Assembly: GCF_020886115.1 (NCBI RefSeq)
Contig: NZ_AP025185.1
Location: forward strand, 2,108,001 to 2,172,000
Reading direction: 5' to 3'
DNA length: 64,000 nt
DNA from: Flavobacterium ammonificans
Lineage (GTDB): Bacteria > Bacteroidota > Bacteroidia > Flavobacteriales > Flavobacteriaceae
The notes under the pieces were generated by a model. That model was not told the DNA's origin. It did no database searches and worked only from the letters and a program-made list of their open reading frames with translations. A program made the position numbers and the translations under genes. Every line of letters begins with the position of its first letter. Position 1 is the first letter of the stretch. Shown here piece after piece: positions 7,367 through 15,699 of this stretch.

Positions 7367-8239
7367 ATGCAGTTTCTTATATTTAACATAAGCTTTCCCT
7401 TTCTTTGGATCATCTCTATCCTGCCTTTTAGACTATTTTATTGGTTTTCAGACGGTATTTATTATTTAGTTTATTATGGCATTGGGTACCGAAAAAAAAT
7501 AGTGCGTCATAATCTATCAATTGCACTTCCTCATTTATCCGATAAGGAACGTTTGGCAATAGAAAAAAAATTCTACCAACACATGTGTGATGTTTTTCTA
7601 GAAATGATAAAAACTATTTCTATCTCATCGGAGGAAATGAAAAAACGCTTTGTGATTACCAATATTGAATTACTTAAGGAATACGAACAAAAGAATAAAA
7701 GTGTAATTCTGCTTGCATCGCATTATGCTAGTTGGGAATGGCTTTTATCAATCAATGAAAGTACAAGCTTTAAATGTTATGGTGTTTATAAAAAATTAAG
7801 TAATAAATACTTTGATGCTAAAGTAAGAGCCATTCGTTCCAAATTCAAATCTGAATTGGTAACTACAAGTAAAACGATAAGCTTAATCCAAGAAAATGAA
7901 ACAAAAGGAATCGTTAGTTTGTATGGATTAGCAAGTGATCAATCGCCGCAAGTTCATAAAACATATCACTGGCAAAAATTCATGGGGATAGAAGTTCCAG
8001 TTCACACTGGGGCTGAGATGCTAGCAAAAAAATACGATTTGGACGTACTTTTCGCCCAAGTAAGAAAGGTAAAACGAGGCTACTATGAAGCCACTTTTGT
8101 TCCGATATCGACTGCTTCAAAATCCATTCCTAATTATGAAATTACTGATACTTACTTGAATGAAGTTGAAAAACAAATTATAGAAGCACCTGAGTATTAT
8201 TTTTGGACACACAAAAGATGGAAACATCGTAAATCATAA
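7367..8239 (+). CDS. lipid A biosynthesis acyltransferase (HtrB/LpxL family)
   Basis: A 290-residue inner-membrane protein with an N-terminal hydrophobic anchor (residues about 1-40). It carries the acyltransferase HxxxxE motif at His119 and Glu124 (SHYASWEW) and the family segment SLYGLASDQSPQ. Enzymes of this family transfer a fatty acyl chain to lipid A on the cytoplasmic face of the inner membrane. The TATATTTG element at 7345-7352 is the likely promoter, 14 bases before the ATG. A bidirectional terminator separates it from glmM. Confidence 0.9.
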   Translation: MQFLIFNISFPFLWIISILPFRLFYWFSDGIYYLVYYGIGYRKKIVRHNLSIALPHLSDKERLAIEKKFYQHMCDVFLEMIKTISISSEEMKKRFVITNIELLKEYEQKNKSVILLASHYASWEWLLSINESTSFKCYGVYKKLSNKYFDAKVRAIRSKFKSELVTTSKTISLIQENETKGIVSLYGLASDQSPQVHKTYHWQKFMGIEVPVHTGAEMLAKKYDLDVLFAQVRKVKRGYYEATFVPISTASKSIPNYEITDTYLNEVEKQIIEAPEYYFWTHKRWKHRKS

Positions 8240-8242
8240 AAA

Positions 8243-8272
8243 AAATCCCCTTTCTTTTCAGAAAGGGGATTT
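8243..8272. terminator. bidirectional terminator between the acyltransferase gene and glmM
   Basis: 12-bp stem AAATCCCCTTTC/GAAAGGGGATTT with a 6-base loop, A-rich on one side and T-rich on the other, between two convergent genes. Confidence 0.85.
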
Positions 8273-8293
8273 TAATTTTAAATCAGATTGCAA

Positions 8294-9682
8294 TTAGATT
8301 CCTGCAATTGCTTTTATTTCATCGATAATGCGCAATGCTAATACATCTGCTTCTTTTTGTGAAGGAGCCTCAGTATAGATTCTAATAATCGGTTCTGTAT
8401 TTGATTTTCTTAAATGCACCCATTCTGATGCAAAATCAATTTTTACGCCATCAATCGTCGTTATATCTTCGTTTTTGTATTTCTCAGTCATCGCTACCAA
8501 AATCGCATCCACATCAATTTGAGGAGTCAATTCGATTTTATTTTTGCTCATATAATATTCTGGATATGAAGCGCGTAAAGCAGAAACCGTCATTTTTTTG
8601 TTGGCCAAATGAGTTAAAAACAAAGCTACTCCCACCAAGCTATCACGACCATAGTGCAATTCAGGATAAATAATTCCGCCGTTTCCTTCACCACCAATAA
8701 TGGCATTGTTCTTCTTCATTAACTCAACCACATTCACTTCACCCACAGCACTAGCTTCGTAACTTCCATTATGTGCATTGGTCACATCACGTAATGCACG
8801 AGACGAAGACATATTAGAAACCGTATTTCCAGGAGTTTTACTCAACACATAATCGGCACAAGCTACAAGAGTATATTCTTCCCCAAACATTTCGCCATCT
8901 TCAGAAATGAAAGCCAAACGATCTACATCTGGATCTACAACAATTCCAAGATGGGCTTTTTCTTTGACTACCAATTCTGAAATATCCGTCAAATGTTCTT
9001 TCAGTGGTTCAGGATTGTGAGGAAAATGTCCGTTAGGTTCGCAGTATAATTTTACTACTTCCACGCCCATTAATTCTAATAATTTTGGAATAATAATTCC
9101 GCCAGACGAATTCACACCATCAACTACTACTTTGAATTGAGCCGCTTTTACAGCAGCGACGTCCACTAAAGGCAAATTCAACACTTCATCAATATGAATG
9201 TCCATATAGGCATCATTTTCTACAATAGTTCCTAACGAATCCACATCTGAAAAATCAAAAGCTTCTGCTTCAGCAATTTCTAAAATTTTCTCCCCTTCTA
9301 CTCCATTCAAAAACTCTCCTTTTTCGTTTAGTAACTTCAAGGCATTCCATTGCTTTGGATTATGAGAAGCCGTTAAGATAATTCCACCGTCAGCTTTTTC
9401 TAAAGGCACGGCTACTTCTACTGTTGGTGTAGTAGACAATCCTAAATCAATTACATCAATTCCTAGTCCAACTAAAGTGTTTACAACTAAATTGTGAATC
9501 ATCGGCCCTGAAATTCTAGCATCACGTCCAATTACCACTGATAGTTTTTCCTTGCCCGAATAGTTTTTTAACCAAGTTCCGTATGCCGAAGCAAATTTGA
9601 CTGCATCAACTGGCGTCAAATTATCGCCCACTTTGCCACCTATTGTTCCTCGAATTCCTGAGATTGATTTTATTAAAGTCAT
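8294..9682 (-). CDS. glmM: phosphoglucosamine mutase / phosphomannomutase family
   Basis: A 462-residue alpha-D-phosphohexomutase. The phosphoserine loop TASHNP is at Ser106, the metal-binding DPDVDRL loop is present, the sugar-binding loop is GGEGNGG, and the C-terminal phosphate-binding loop reads RKSNTEP. It converts glucosamine-6-phosphate to glucosamine-1-phosphate for UDP-GlcNAc, peptidoglycan and LPS synthesis. The assignment to GlmM rather than a phosphomannomutase rests on the family habit in Bacteroidota. A reversed TATATTTG element lies at 9714-9721 upstream of the start. Confidence 0.88.
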   Translation of the reverse strand: MTLIKSISGIRGTIGGKVGDNLTPVDAVKFASAYGTWLKNYSGKEKLSVVIGRDARISGPMIHNLVVNTLVGLGIDVIDLGLSTTPTVEVAVPLEKADGGIILTASHNPKQWNALKLLNEKGEFLNGVEGEKILEIAEAEAFDFSDVDSLGTIVENDAYMDIHIDEVLNLPLVDVAAVKAAQFKVVVDGVNSSGGIIIPKLLELMGVEVVKLYCEPNGHFPHNPEPLKEHLTDISELVVKEKAHLGIVVDPDVDRLAFISEDGEMFGEEYTLVACADYVLSKTPGNTVSNMSSSRALRDVTNAHNGSYEASAVGEVNVVELMKKNNAIIGGEGNGGIIYPELHYGRDSLVGVALFLTHLANKKMTVSALRASYPEYYMSKNKIELTPQIDVDAILVAMTEKYKNEDITTIDGVKIDFASEWVHLRKSNTEPIIRIYTEAPSQKEADVLALRIIDEIKAIAGI

Positions 9683-9830
9683 GTATATATGAATTAAATT
9701 TTTATTTGAAATACAAATATAAAAGTTCGCGATAAGCTAAACCATATAATTACTAAGTTTTTTCTTAAAAATGAAATTCTTTAATGAACTGAACTTTGTA
9801 TATTTGAAAAGCAACAACTTGATAAATACT

Positions 9831-10415
9831 ATGAATTTCCTTGCGCACATTCATCTTTCTGGTGAAAACGAAATGATCAAAATCGGCAATTTTATGGCCG
9901 ATGGGGTTCGTGGCAAGCAGTATGAAAATTTTTCTAGCGAAATTCAAAAAGGAATTTTATTGCATCGGGCTATCGATACTTTTACTGATGCGCATCCCGT
10001 CTTTAGACAAAGCACTAAAAAGTTGCACTCACGATACCACCATTACGCCGGAGTAATTGTGGACATGTATTACGATCATTTTTTGGCTAAAAACTGGTCG
10101 GATTATCACAATGAAAGTTTAGCACTTTATTCTGAAAAATTTTACCAATCGTTGTTAGACAATCATTCGATTCTAACTTCTAAAGCACAACATTTACTGC
10201 CCTATATGATGGAATACAATTGGTTAGTCAATTACCAATCCGTTTCAGGAATAGAACGTATTTTAAACCAAATGGATCATCGTACCAAAAATCAATCTTT
10301 GATGCGATTTGCCGCCGAAGAACTAGTGGCTCACTATGATGAATTTGAAGCAGAATTTTCGCTTTTTTATAAAGAAGTACAACTATTTTCAAAAAATAAA
10401 CTCAACGAATTATGA
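9831..10415 (+). CDS. acpH: acyl carrier protein phosphodiesterase
   Basis: A 194-residue HD-fold-like hydrolase that removes the phosphopantetheine arm from holo-ACP. The N-terminal MNFLAHIHLSG, the segment GNFMADGVRG and the helix RAIDTFTDAHPVFRQSTKKL are typical of AcpH. ATG 9831 was chosen because the family starts with MNFLAH; an upstream in-frame ATG at 9771 would add 20 atypical residues and would lie upstream of the TATATTTG element at 9799-9806. The stop overlaps the ggt start (ATGA), implying translational coupling. Confidence 0.9.
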   Translation: MNFLAHIHLSGENEMIKIGNFMADGVRGKQYENFSSEIQKGILLHRAIDTFTDAHPVFRQSTKKLHSRYHHYAGVIVDMYYDHFLAKNWSDYHNESLALYSEKFYQSLLDNHSILTSKAQHLLPYMMEYNWLVNYQSVSGIERILNQMDHRTKNQSLMRFAAEELVAHYDEFEAEFSLFYKEVQLFSKNKLNEL

Positions 10416-12094
10416 AGTTAACTTACCGTATTTTTTATTGTTTTATAGTACTATTTATTTCCAATTTAACTAAAGCACAAAGCGGTTTAGTTGCCGATAA
10501 AGCTATGGTTGTATCCGCTCGAGAAGAAGCTTCTAAAATTGGGGTTGCTATCATCAAGAAAGGCGGTAATGCCTTTGATGCTATGGTAGCTACTGAATTG
10601 GCTTTGGCTGTAGCCTACCCTTTCGCTGGAAACATTGGAGGGGGTGGTTTTATGGTTTATCGCAAAGCCAATGGAGTAACAGGTTCTTTAGACTATCGGG
10701 AGAAAGCCCCACTATCTGCCACTAAAAATATGTTCTTGGATAAAGACGGGAAAGTCATCCCTGATAAAAGCACCGACTCTCCATTAGCCATTGGAGTTCC
10801 TGGAACTATTGCTGGCGTATTTGCTGTTCATGAAAAAATGGGTTCGCTACCTATGTCTGAAATTATGAAACCGGTAATTGAATTAGCAGAGAAAGGAGTT
10901 ATTGTTACTAAAAAACAAGAAAAAAGTTTAAATGAATATCGCGAATCAATTATTAAAGCCAATGGAAAGAATACCAAATTTGCTACTGTATTCAAAGAAA
11001 ATGATACCATCAAATATCCGGCACTAGCTGAAACGCTCAAACGAATTGCACAAAATGGAAAAGAAGAATTTTACAAAGGACAAACTGCTGAAAAATTAGT
11101 TCATTATTTTGAAAAAATAGGCGCAATAATTACCAAAGAAGATTTGGCACAATACGAAGCCAAATGGAGAAAGACAATCGAATTTGGATACAAAGATTTA
11201 AAGATAATTTCCATGGCGCCACCTAGCAGTGGCGGAATTTGCCTGGCACAAATCATGAAAATGATTGCCCCCTTTGATTTGGCAACAATGGGTCATAATT
11301 CGCCTGATGCCATTCAAGTTATTGTAGAAGCAGAACGAAGAGCCTATGCCGATAGAAGTTTCTTTTTAGGTGATCCTGACTTTACAAAAATTCCGTTAAA
11401 AGAATTAAAGGACGACCAATATCTTAGAGACAGAATGTCTAATTTTGATTTCAATAAAGCTACTTTATCCTCTACTGTAAAGGAAGGTACGATTTCAATT
11501 AATGAAAGTACAGAAACTACACATTATTCAATTGTCGACTCTTTTGGAAATGCAGTCTCGGCAACTACAACCATTAATGCGGGTTATGGTTCAAAATACT
11601 ATTGCGAAGAATTAGGTTTTTTCTTGAATAACGAAATGGATGATTTCAGTGCCAAACCAGGAGAACCTAATATGTTTGGATTAATTGGAAATGAAGCCAA
11701 TAGCATTGCTCCTCAAAAACGTATGTTAAGTTCCATGACACCAACAATTGTCGAAAAAAATGGAAAATTGTTTATGGTAGTGGGTTCGCCAGGAGGTTCT
11801 ACAATTATTACATCCGTTTTGCAAACTATTTTAAATGTATATGAGTTTCGTTTAGGGATGCAAGATGCAGTCAATGCCCCACGCTTCCACCATCAATGGT
11901 TGCCCGATTTAATTACTTTTGAACCTAAAGCCTTTGATACAAAAACATTAGAAACATTAAAATCAAAATCCTATTTAGTAAACGAAAAAACTACTCCTAT
12001 TATTGGTAAGGTAGATGCTATTTTGGTTTTACCTAATGGAAAAATAGAAGGTGGTGCCGATTATAGAGGAGATGACAAAGCGGTTGGATTATAA
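10412..12094 (+). CDS. ggt: gamma-glutamyltransferase
   Basis: A 560-residue precursor with a signal peptide, exported to the periplasm, that cleaves glutathione-type gamma-glutamyl bonds. The self-processing and catalytic nucleophile is the Thr of TTHYSIVD (Thr370), giving a large subunit of about 370 and a small subunit of about 190 residues. The GGG-type oxyanion and substrate motifs (NIGGGGFMVYR, PPSSGG) and the C-terminal VGSPGGSTIITSVLQ are present. The start overlaps acpH by four bases, and an AlkD-like gene follows after 9 bases, so all three may be co-transcribed. Confidence 0.95.
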   Translation: MKLTYRIFYCFIVLFISNLTKAQSGLVADKAMVVSAREEASKIGVAIIKKGGNAFDAMVATELALAVAYPFAGNIGGGGFMVYRKANGVTGSLDYREKAPLSATKNMFLDKDGKVIPDKSTDSPLAIGVPGTIAGVFAVHEKMGSLPMSEIMKPVIELAEKGVIVTKKQEKSLNEYRESIIKANGKNTKFATVFKENDTIKYPALAETLKRIAQNGKEEFYKGQTAEKLVHYFEKIGAIITKEDLAQYEAKWRKTIEFGYKDLKIISMAPPSSGGICLAQIMKMIAPFDLATMGHNSPDAIQVIVEAERRAYADRSFFLGDPDFTKIPLKELKDDQYLRDRMSNFDFNKATLSSTVKEGTISINESTETTHYSIVDSFGNAVSATTTINAGYGSKYYCEELGFFLNNEMDDFSAKPGEPNMFGLIGNEANSIAPQKRMLSSMTPTIVEKNGKLFMVVGSPGGSTIITSVLQTILNVYEFRLGMQDAVNAPRFHHQWLPDLITFEPKAFDTKTLETLKSKSYLVNEKTTPIIGKVDAILVLPNGKIEGGADYRGDDKAVGL

Positions 12095-12103
12095 ATATCA
12101 ATT

Positions 12104-12769
12104 ATGACCTTTATTACTGAATTAGAAAATACATTCGCTGCGAGTTCCAATGCAGAAAATGCTTTGGCTATGGCCAAGTACATGAAGGATTTATTTCCGT
12201 TTTATGGAATCAAAACAGACGAAAGAAGAGCTATTTTAAAGTCCGTTTGCAAAAAACACCAGGCAGATATTGATAGTAATGCAAGAACAATTGCGTGGGA
12301 GCTATTTCTAAAAAAAGAAAGAGAACTGCAGTACTGTGGAATTGAAATCATAATTAAAAGCTTAAAAAATAACTATATAATTGAAGATATAGTTTGGATA
12401 GAAAAATTATTGATTACCAATTCTTGGTGGGATAGTGTAGATACTATTTCTAAATATATTCTTGGTAGTTATTTAGAACAATTCCCAACAGAAATTGCTA
12501 CTGTTGTACAACGATTTTCAAATGCAGAAAATATGTGGTTGAACCGAAGCGTAATCTTGTTCCAACTGGGTTACAAATCAAAAACTAATTTTCATCTTTT
12601 ACAATCTTTATGTCTAAAACACAGTCATTATAATGAGTTCTTCATTCGGAAAGCAATTGGTTGGGCGCTTCGCGAGTATGCCAAAACCGATCCAGAAGCG
12701 GTTCGGGAATTTGTATTGCAATCCAACTTAAAGCCTTTGAGTAAAAAAGAAGCATTAAAAAATATTTAA
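12104..12769 (+). CDS. DNA alkylation repair protein (AlkD-like)
   Basis: A 221-residue all-helical HEAT-like repeat protein. The segments PFYGIKTDERRAILK, WELFLKKERELQYCGIEII, WWDSVDTISKYI and FFIRKAIGWALREYAKTDPEAVREF match the AlkD family of DNA glycosylases, which remove bulky or cationic alkylated bases. The WWDxVD segment and the FIRKAIGWALREYA segment, which line the DNA-binding groove in the family, are intact. It follows ggt closely. Confidence 0.88.
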   Translation: MTFITELENTFAASSNAENALAMAKYMKDLFPFYGIKTDERRAILKSVCKKHQADIDSNARTIAWELFLKKERELQYCGIEIIIKSLKNNYIIEDIVWIEKLLITNSWWDSVDTISKYILGSYLEQFPTEIATVVQRFSNAENMWLNRSVILFQLGYKSKTNFHLLQSLCLKHSHYNEFFIRKAIGWALREYAKTDPEAVREFVLQSNLKPLSKKEALKNI

Positions 12770-12798
12770 TTGTAAATTAGCGGGCTGAAAAAAATCAC

Positions 12799-14583
12799 AT
12801 GTTTAAAAAAATTATTCTTAAAATAGAAGGCACTATTGCTTGGTCAAGATCAAAATTGGGTGACAAACAATTTATTTTTTTATCAGCAGTATTGGTGGGT
12901 ATTTCAGCAGCTTTGGCAGTTATTTTATTAAAAGCTTTTGCTCATGGGGTTTTTACCTTTGCTACTTATGTTAGTAGAATTTTAAAATTAGGTTTTTTAA
13001 ATAGTTTTTTACCTATTATTGGTATTCTATTGACCGTTTTTGTTGTCAAAAAGTTCTTGAGTGGCACAATTCAAAAAGGCACCTCTCAAATTTTATATGC
13101 TGTTGCCAAAAAAGCTAGTCTAATTCCTAGAAAACAAATGTACGCGCAAATTATCACCAGTTCATTAACCGTTGGTATGGGTGGTTCTGCTGGATTGGAA
13201 AGTCCAATTGTAATTACAGGAGCGGCCTTTGGGTCCAATTTTGCACAGAAATACAGATTAAATTATAAAGACAGAACTTTACTTATTGGATGCGGAGTTG
13301 CTGCTGGTATCGCTGCTGCGTTTAATGCACCAATTGCAGGAGTCCTTTTTGCCATTGAAGTCCTTTTGGTCGACGTAAGTATTGCTGCTTTCACACCCAT
13401 CATGATTGCTGCTGCTACAGGTGCATTAGTTTCAGTAATTGTTTTGGACGAAAGCATCTTACTTTCCTTTCAGCAACAAGAAGATTTTAATTTTCACAAC
13501 ATCCCATTTTACGCTTTCTTAGGAGTTTTTACCGGTTTAGTTTCTATTTATTATTCTAGAAATTTTCAACGAGTGGAACATTTTTTCAGTCGTTTAAAAT
13601 TAGGACCTTATAAAAAAGCACTTTTTGGTTCGACACTTTTAGCTATTTTAATTTATGTATTCCCTACGCTTTTTGGTGAAGGATACGAAAGTATCCGAAT
13701 TTTATCAGAAAGTGATCCTGGACAATTATTAGAAGACACTTTGTTTAGCGGATTTAGAAACAATAGCTGGGCGCTTTTACTTTTTGTTGGCTGTACGATG
13801 CTACTTAAAGCTTTTGCTTCAGGTTTAACTATCGGAAGTGGAGGAAATGGTGGTAACTTTGCTCCCTCTTTATTCTTAGGTTCCTATGTAGGTTTTTTCT
13901 TTTCGAAATTGATTAATCTTATTGGTCTTGCCAAATTACCGATAAGCAACTTTACTTTAGTAGGAATGGCAGGAATATTAAGTGGTTTATTTCACGCACC
14001 ATTAACTGCTATTTTCTTAATTGCAGAAATTACTGGAGGATATAACTTGATGATTCCTTTGATGATTGTTTCATCGATTAGTTTTGCTATTTCAAAACGT
14101 TTCGAAAAACATTCAATGGATGTGAAGAATTTAGCCAAGAAAGGTCATGCATTTACTAGTAATAAAGATGCCAATGTATTATCTACTTTAGATATGAACT
14201 CAGTTATACAAACGGATTATTTGACTGTTTCTCCAGAAGAAAATTTAGATAAATTAGTAGACTTAATTTCCAATTCTACTCAAGTTGTTTTCGCAGTGGT
14301 CAACATAGAAAACGAATTGGTTGGCGTAGTCTATTTCAATGATATCAAGGAAATTATCTTCAATAGCTACCGGGTAAAGTACACGCAAATTAAAGAAATT
14401 ATGACCGCTCCAAAACAGATCATCACGCTTGATGACAGTATGGAAATGGTAATGGATAAATTTGAACAAACCAAAGTAGCCTTTTTACCCGTACTTAAAA
14501 ACGATAAATACTACGGTTTTATCTCCAAATCACTTGCATTAGAAGCTTATCGTACCAAACTTAAATCAATGACGATAGAATAA
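12799..14583 (+). CDS. ClC-type chloride channel/transporter with CBS pair
   Basis: A 594-residue membrane protein with about ten or more helices followed by two CBS domains from about residue 455 to the end. The selectivity-filter segments are GGSAGLESPIV (with the gating Glu) and GSGGNGGNFAPSLFLGS. At the position of the internal proton glutamate of Cl/H antiporters the sequence reads FAIEVLLVD, so Glu is replaced by Val, as in known ClC channels. This suggests passive anion conduction rather than antiport, but that is inference. The CBS domains probably sense nucleotides. It may be transcribed with the upstream AlkD-like gene (29-base gap). Confidence 0.9.
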   Translation: MFKKIILKIEGTIAWSRSKLGDKQFIFLSAVLVGISAALAVILLKAFAHGVFTFATYVSRILKLGFLNSFLPIIGILLTVFVVKKFLSGTIQKGTSQILYAVAKKASLIPRKQMYAQIITSSLTVGMGGSAGLESPIVITGAAFGSNFAQKYRLNYKDRTLLIGCGVAAGIAAAFNAPIAGVLFAIEVLLVDVSIAAFTPIMIAAATGALVSVIVLDESILLSFQQQEDFNFHNIPFYAFLGVFTGLVSIYYSRNFQRVEHFFSRLKLGPYKKALFGSTLLAILIYVFPTLFGEGYESIRILSESDPGQLLEDTLFSGFRNNSWALLLFVGCTMLLKAFASGLTIGSGGNGGNFAPSLFLGSYVGFFFSKLINLIGLAKLPISNFTLVGMAGILSGLFHAPLTAIFLIAEITGGYNLMIPLMIVSSISFAISKRFEKHSMDVKNLAKKGHAFTSNKDANVLSTLDMNSVIQTDYLTVSPEENLDKLVDLISNSTQVVFAVVNIENELVGVVYFNDIKEIIFNSYRVKYTQIKEIMTAPKQIITLDDSMEMVMDKFEQTKVAFLPVLKNDKYYGFISKSLALEAYRTKLKSMTIE

Positions 14584-14629
14584 TTTTAATATCGGATAGT
14601 ATTATTTTTTAATTCAACCGATATTATTG

Positions 14630-14637
14630 TATCTTTG
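14630..14637 (+). promoter_or_regulatory. TAnnTTTG -7 element of the fic gene
   Basis: TATCTTTG, 7 bases before ATG 14645, so the transcript would have almost no 5' leader. An alternative in-frame TTG start at 14627 lies upstream of this element and is therefore unlikely. Confidence 0.55.
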
Positions 14638-14644
14638 TGGTGTT

Positions 14645-15598
14645 ATGTGGAATATTGATTTATCATACAGAGAAGAACTACAATCTACTTTTGAAAGATT
14701 GTATCACAAAAAACAGCATTTGCAATCAAGCAGACCGCTGCCAGCAATTGCATTAAATAAAATTAGAGAAAGTCTTTCCATAGAATGGACTTACAATTCG
14801 AATAGTATAGAAGGAAATACTATGAGCTTGCGTGAGACTCAAATGGTTTTGCAAGAAGGAATTACTGTAAAAGGCAAATCACTGAGAGAGCATTTTGAAA
14901 CCCATAATCACGACAAAGCCATTGATTATTTGTATTCTATCATTAATGAAGAATATACACTACGAAGTATCGATATTTTATCTTTACACGGTTTAGTACT
15001 TCGGTCTATTGAGGAGGATTTTGCAGGTCGTATTCGCAATGGAGGGGTTCGCATTACAGGAGCTAATTTTACTCCACCAAATGCCAATAAAGTTCCTGAT
15101 TTATTAGATGAATTGATTGATTTTATAAATACCAATCCTTTGAATTTGAATGCTATTGAATTAGCAACTTTTTTTCATCATAAATTAGTTTGGATTCATC
15201 CTTTTTTTGATGGCAATGGAAGAACCGTTCGTTTGTCAATGAATTTATTATTAATGCGTTGTGGTTTTCCGCCTGCAATCATTTTAAAAAATGATCGTAA
15301 GAAATATTACGAAGCACTCAACCAGGCCAATAATGGTAATTATCAAAAATTAACGTTGTTGATGTGTCAATCTTTAGAGCGTACTTTGAACATTTACATC
15401 AATGCATTACCTGATAATGACACTGAATACGTTGAAATTTCTAATTTGGTTCAAGAACCTAACATGCCTTATGGTCAAGAATATATCAGCTTATTAGCTA
15501 GAACAGGTAAGATTGATGCGTACAAAGAAGGTCGGAATTGGCTCACAACAAGAGAAGCCGTTGAAGATTACATTAGTAATAGAAAACGTAAACGCTAA
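14645..15598 (+). CDS. Fic family protein (probable AMP-transferase) with inhibitory motif
   Basis: A 317-residue protein. The Fic catalytic loop HPFFDGNGRTVR is at residues 185-196 with the catalytic His185. The flap and substrate region FAGRIRNGGVRITGANFTPP lies before it. The N-terminal helix contains SxxxEG with the inhibitory Glu56 (SNSIEGN), so this is the self-inhibited class with the inhibitory helix before the Fic core. The C-terminal part (residues about 265-317) resembles a small winged-helix or excisionase-like DNA-binding region (ISLLARTGKIDAYKEGRNWLTTREAVEDYI). Family members attach AMP to target proteins; the target here is unknown. Confidence 0.92.
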   Translation: MWNIDLSYREELQSTFERLYHKKQHLQSSRPLPAIALNKIRESLSIEWTYNSNSIEGNTMSLRETQMVLQEGITVKGKSLREHFETHNHDKAIDYLYSIINEEYTLRSIDILSLHGLVLRSIEEDFAGRIRNGGVRITGANFTPPNANKVPDLLDELIDFINTNPLNLNAIELATFFHHKLVWIHPFFDGNGRTVRLSMNLLLMRCGFPPAIILKNDRKKYYEALNQANNGNYQKLTLLMCQSLERTLNIYINALPDNDTEYVEISNLVQEPNMPYGQEYISLLARTGKIDAYKEGRNWLTTREAVEDYISNRKRKR

Positions 15599-15619
15599 GA
15601 TAAATTAGCGTTTTTTTAT
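15590..15619 (+). terminator. terminator overlapping the fic stop codon
   Basis: 9-bp stem AAACGCTAA/TTAGCGTTT with loop GATAAA, then seven T. The left arm contains the fic stop codon. Confidence 0.85.
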
Positions 15620-15648
15620 GCTTCATTTTAACATAAACTTCTATACTG

Positions 15649-15683
15649 TTGTACCAAAAGAATCAATCAAAATGGTAACTTTG
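15649..15683 (+). promoter_or_regulatory. uvrA promoter
   Basis: TTG at 15649-15651 and TAACTTTG at 15676-15683 with a 24-base spacer, 16 bases before the uvrA ATG. No clear SOS operator is visible. Confidence 0.5.
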
Positions 15684-15699
15684 TTTTTTTGCAAAAATT

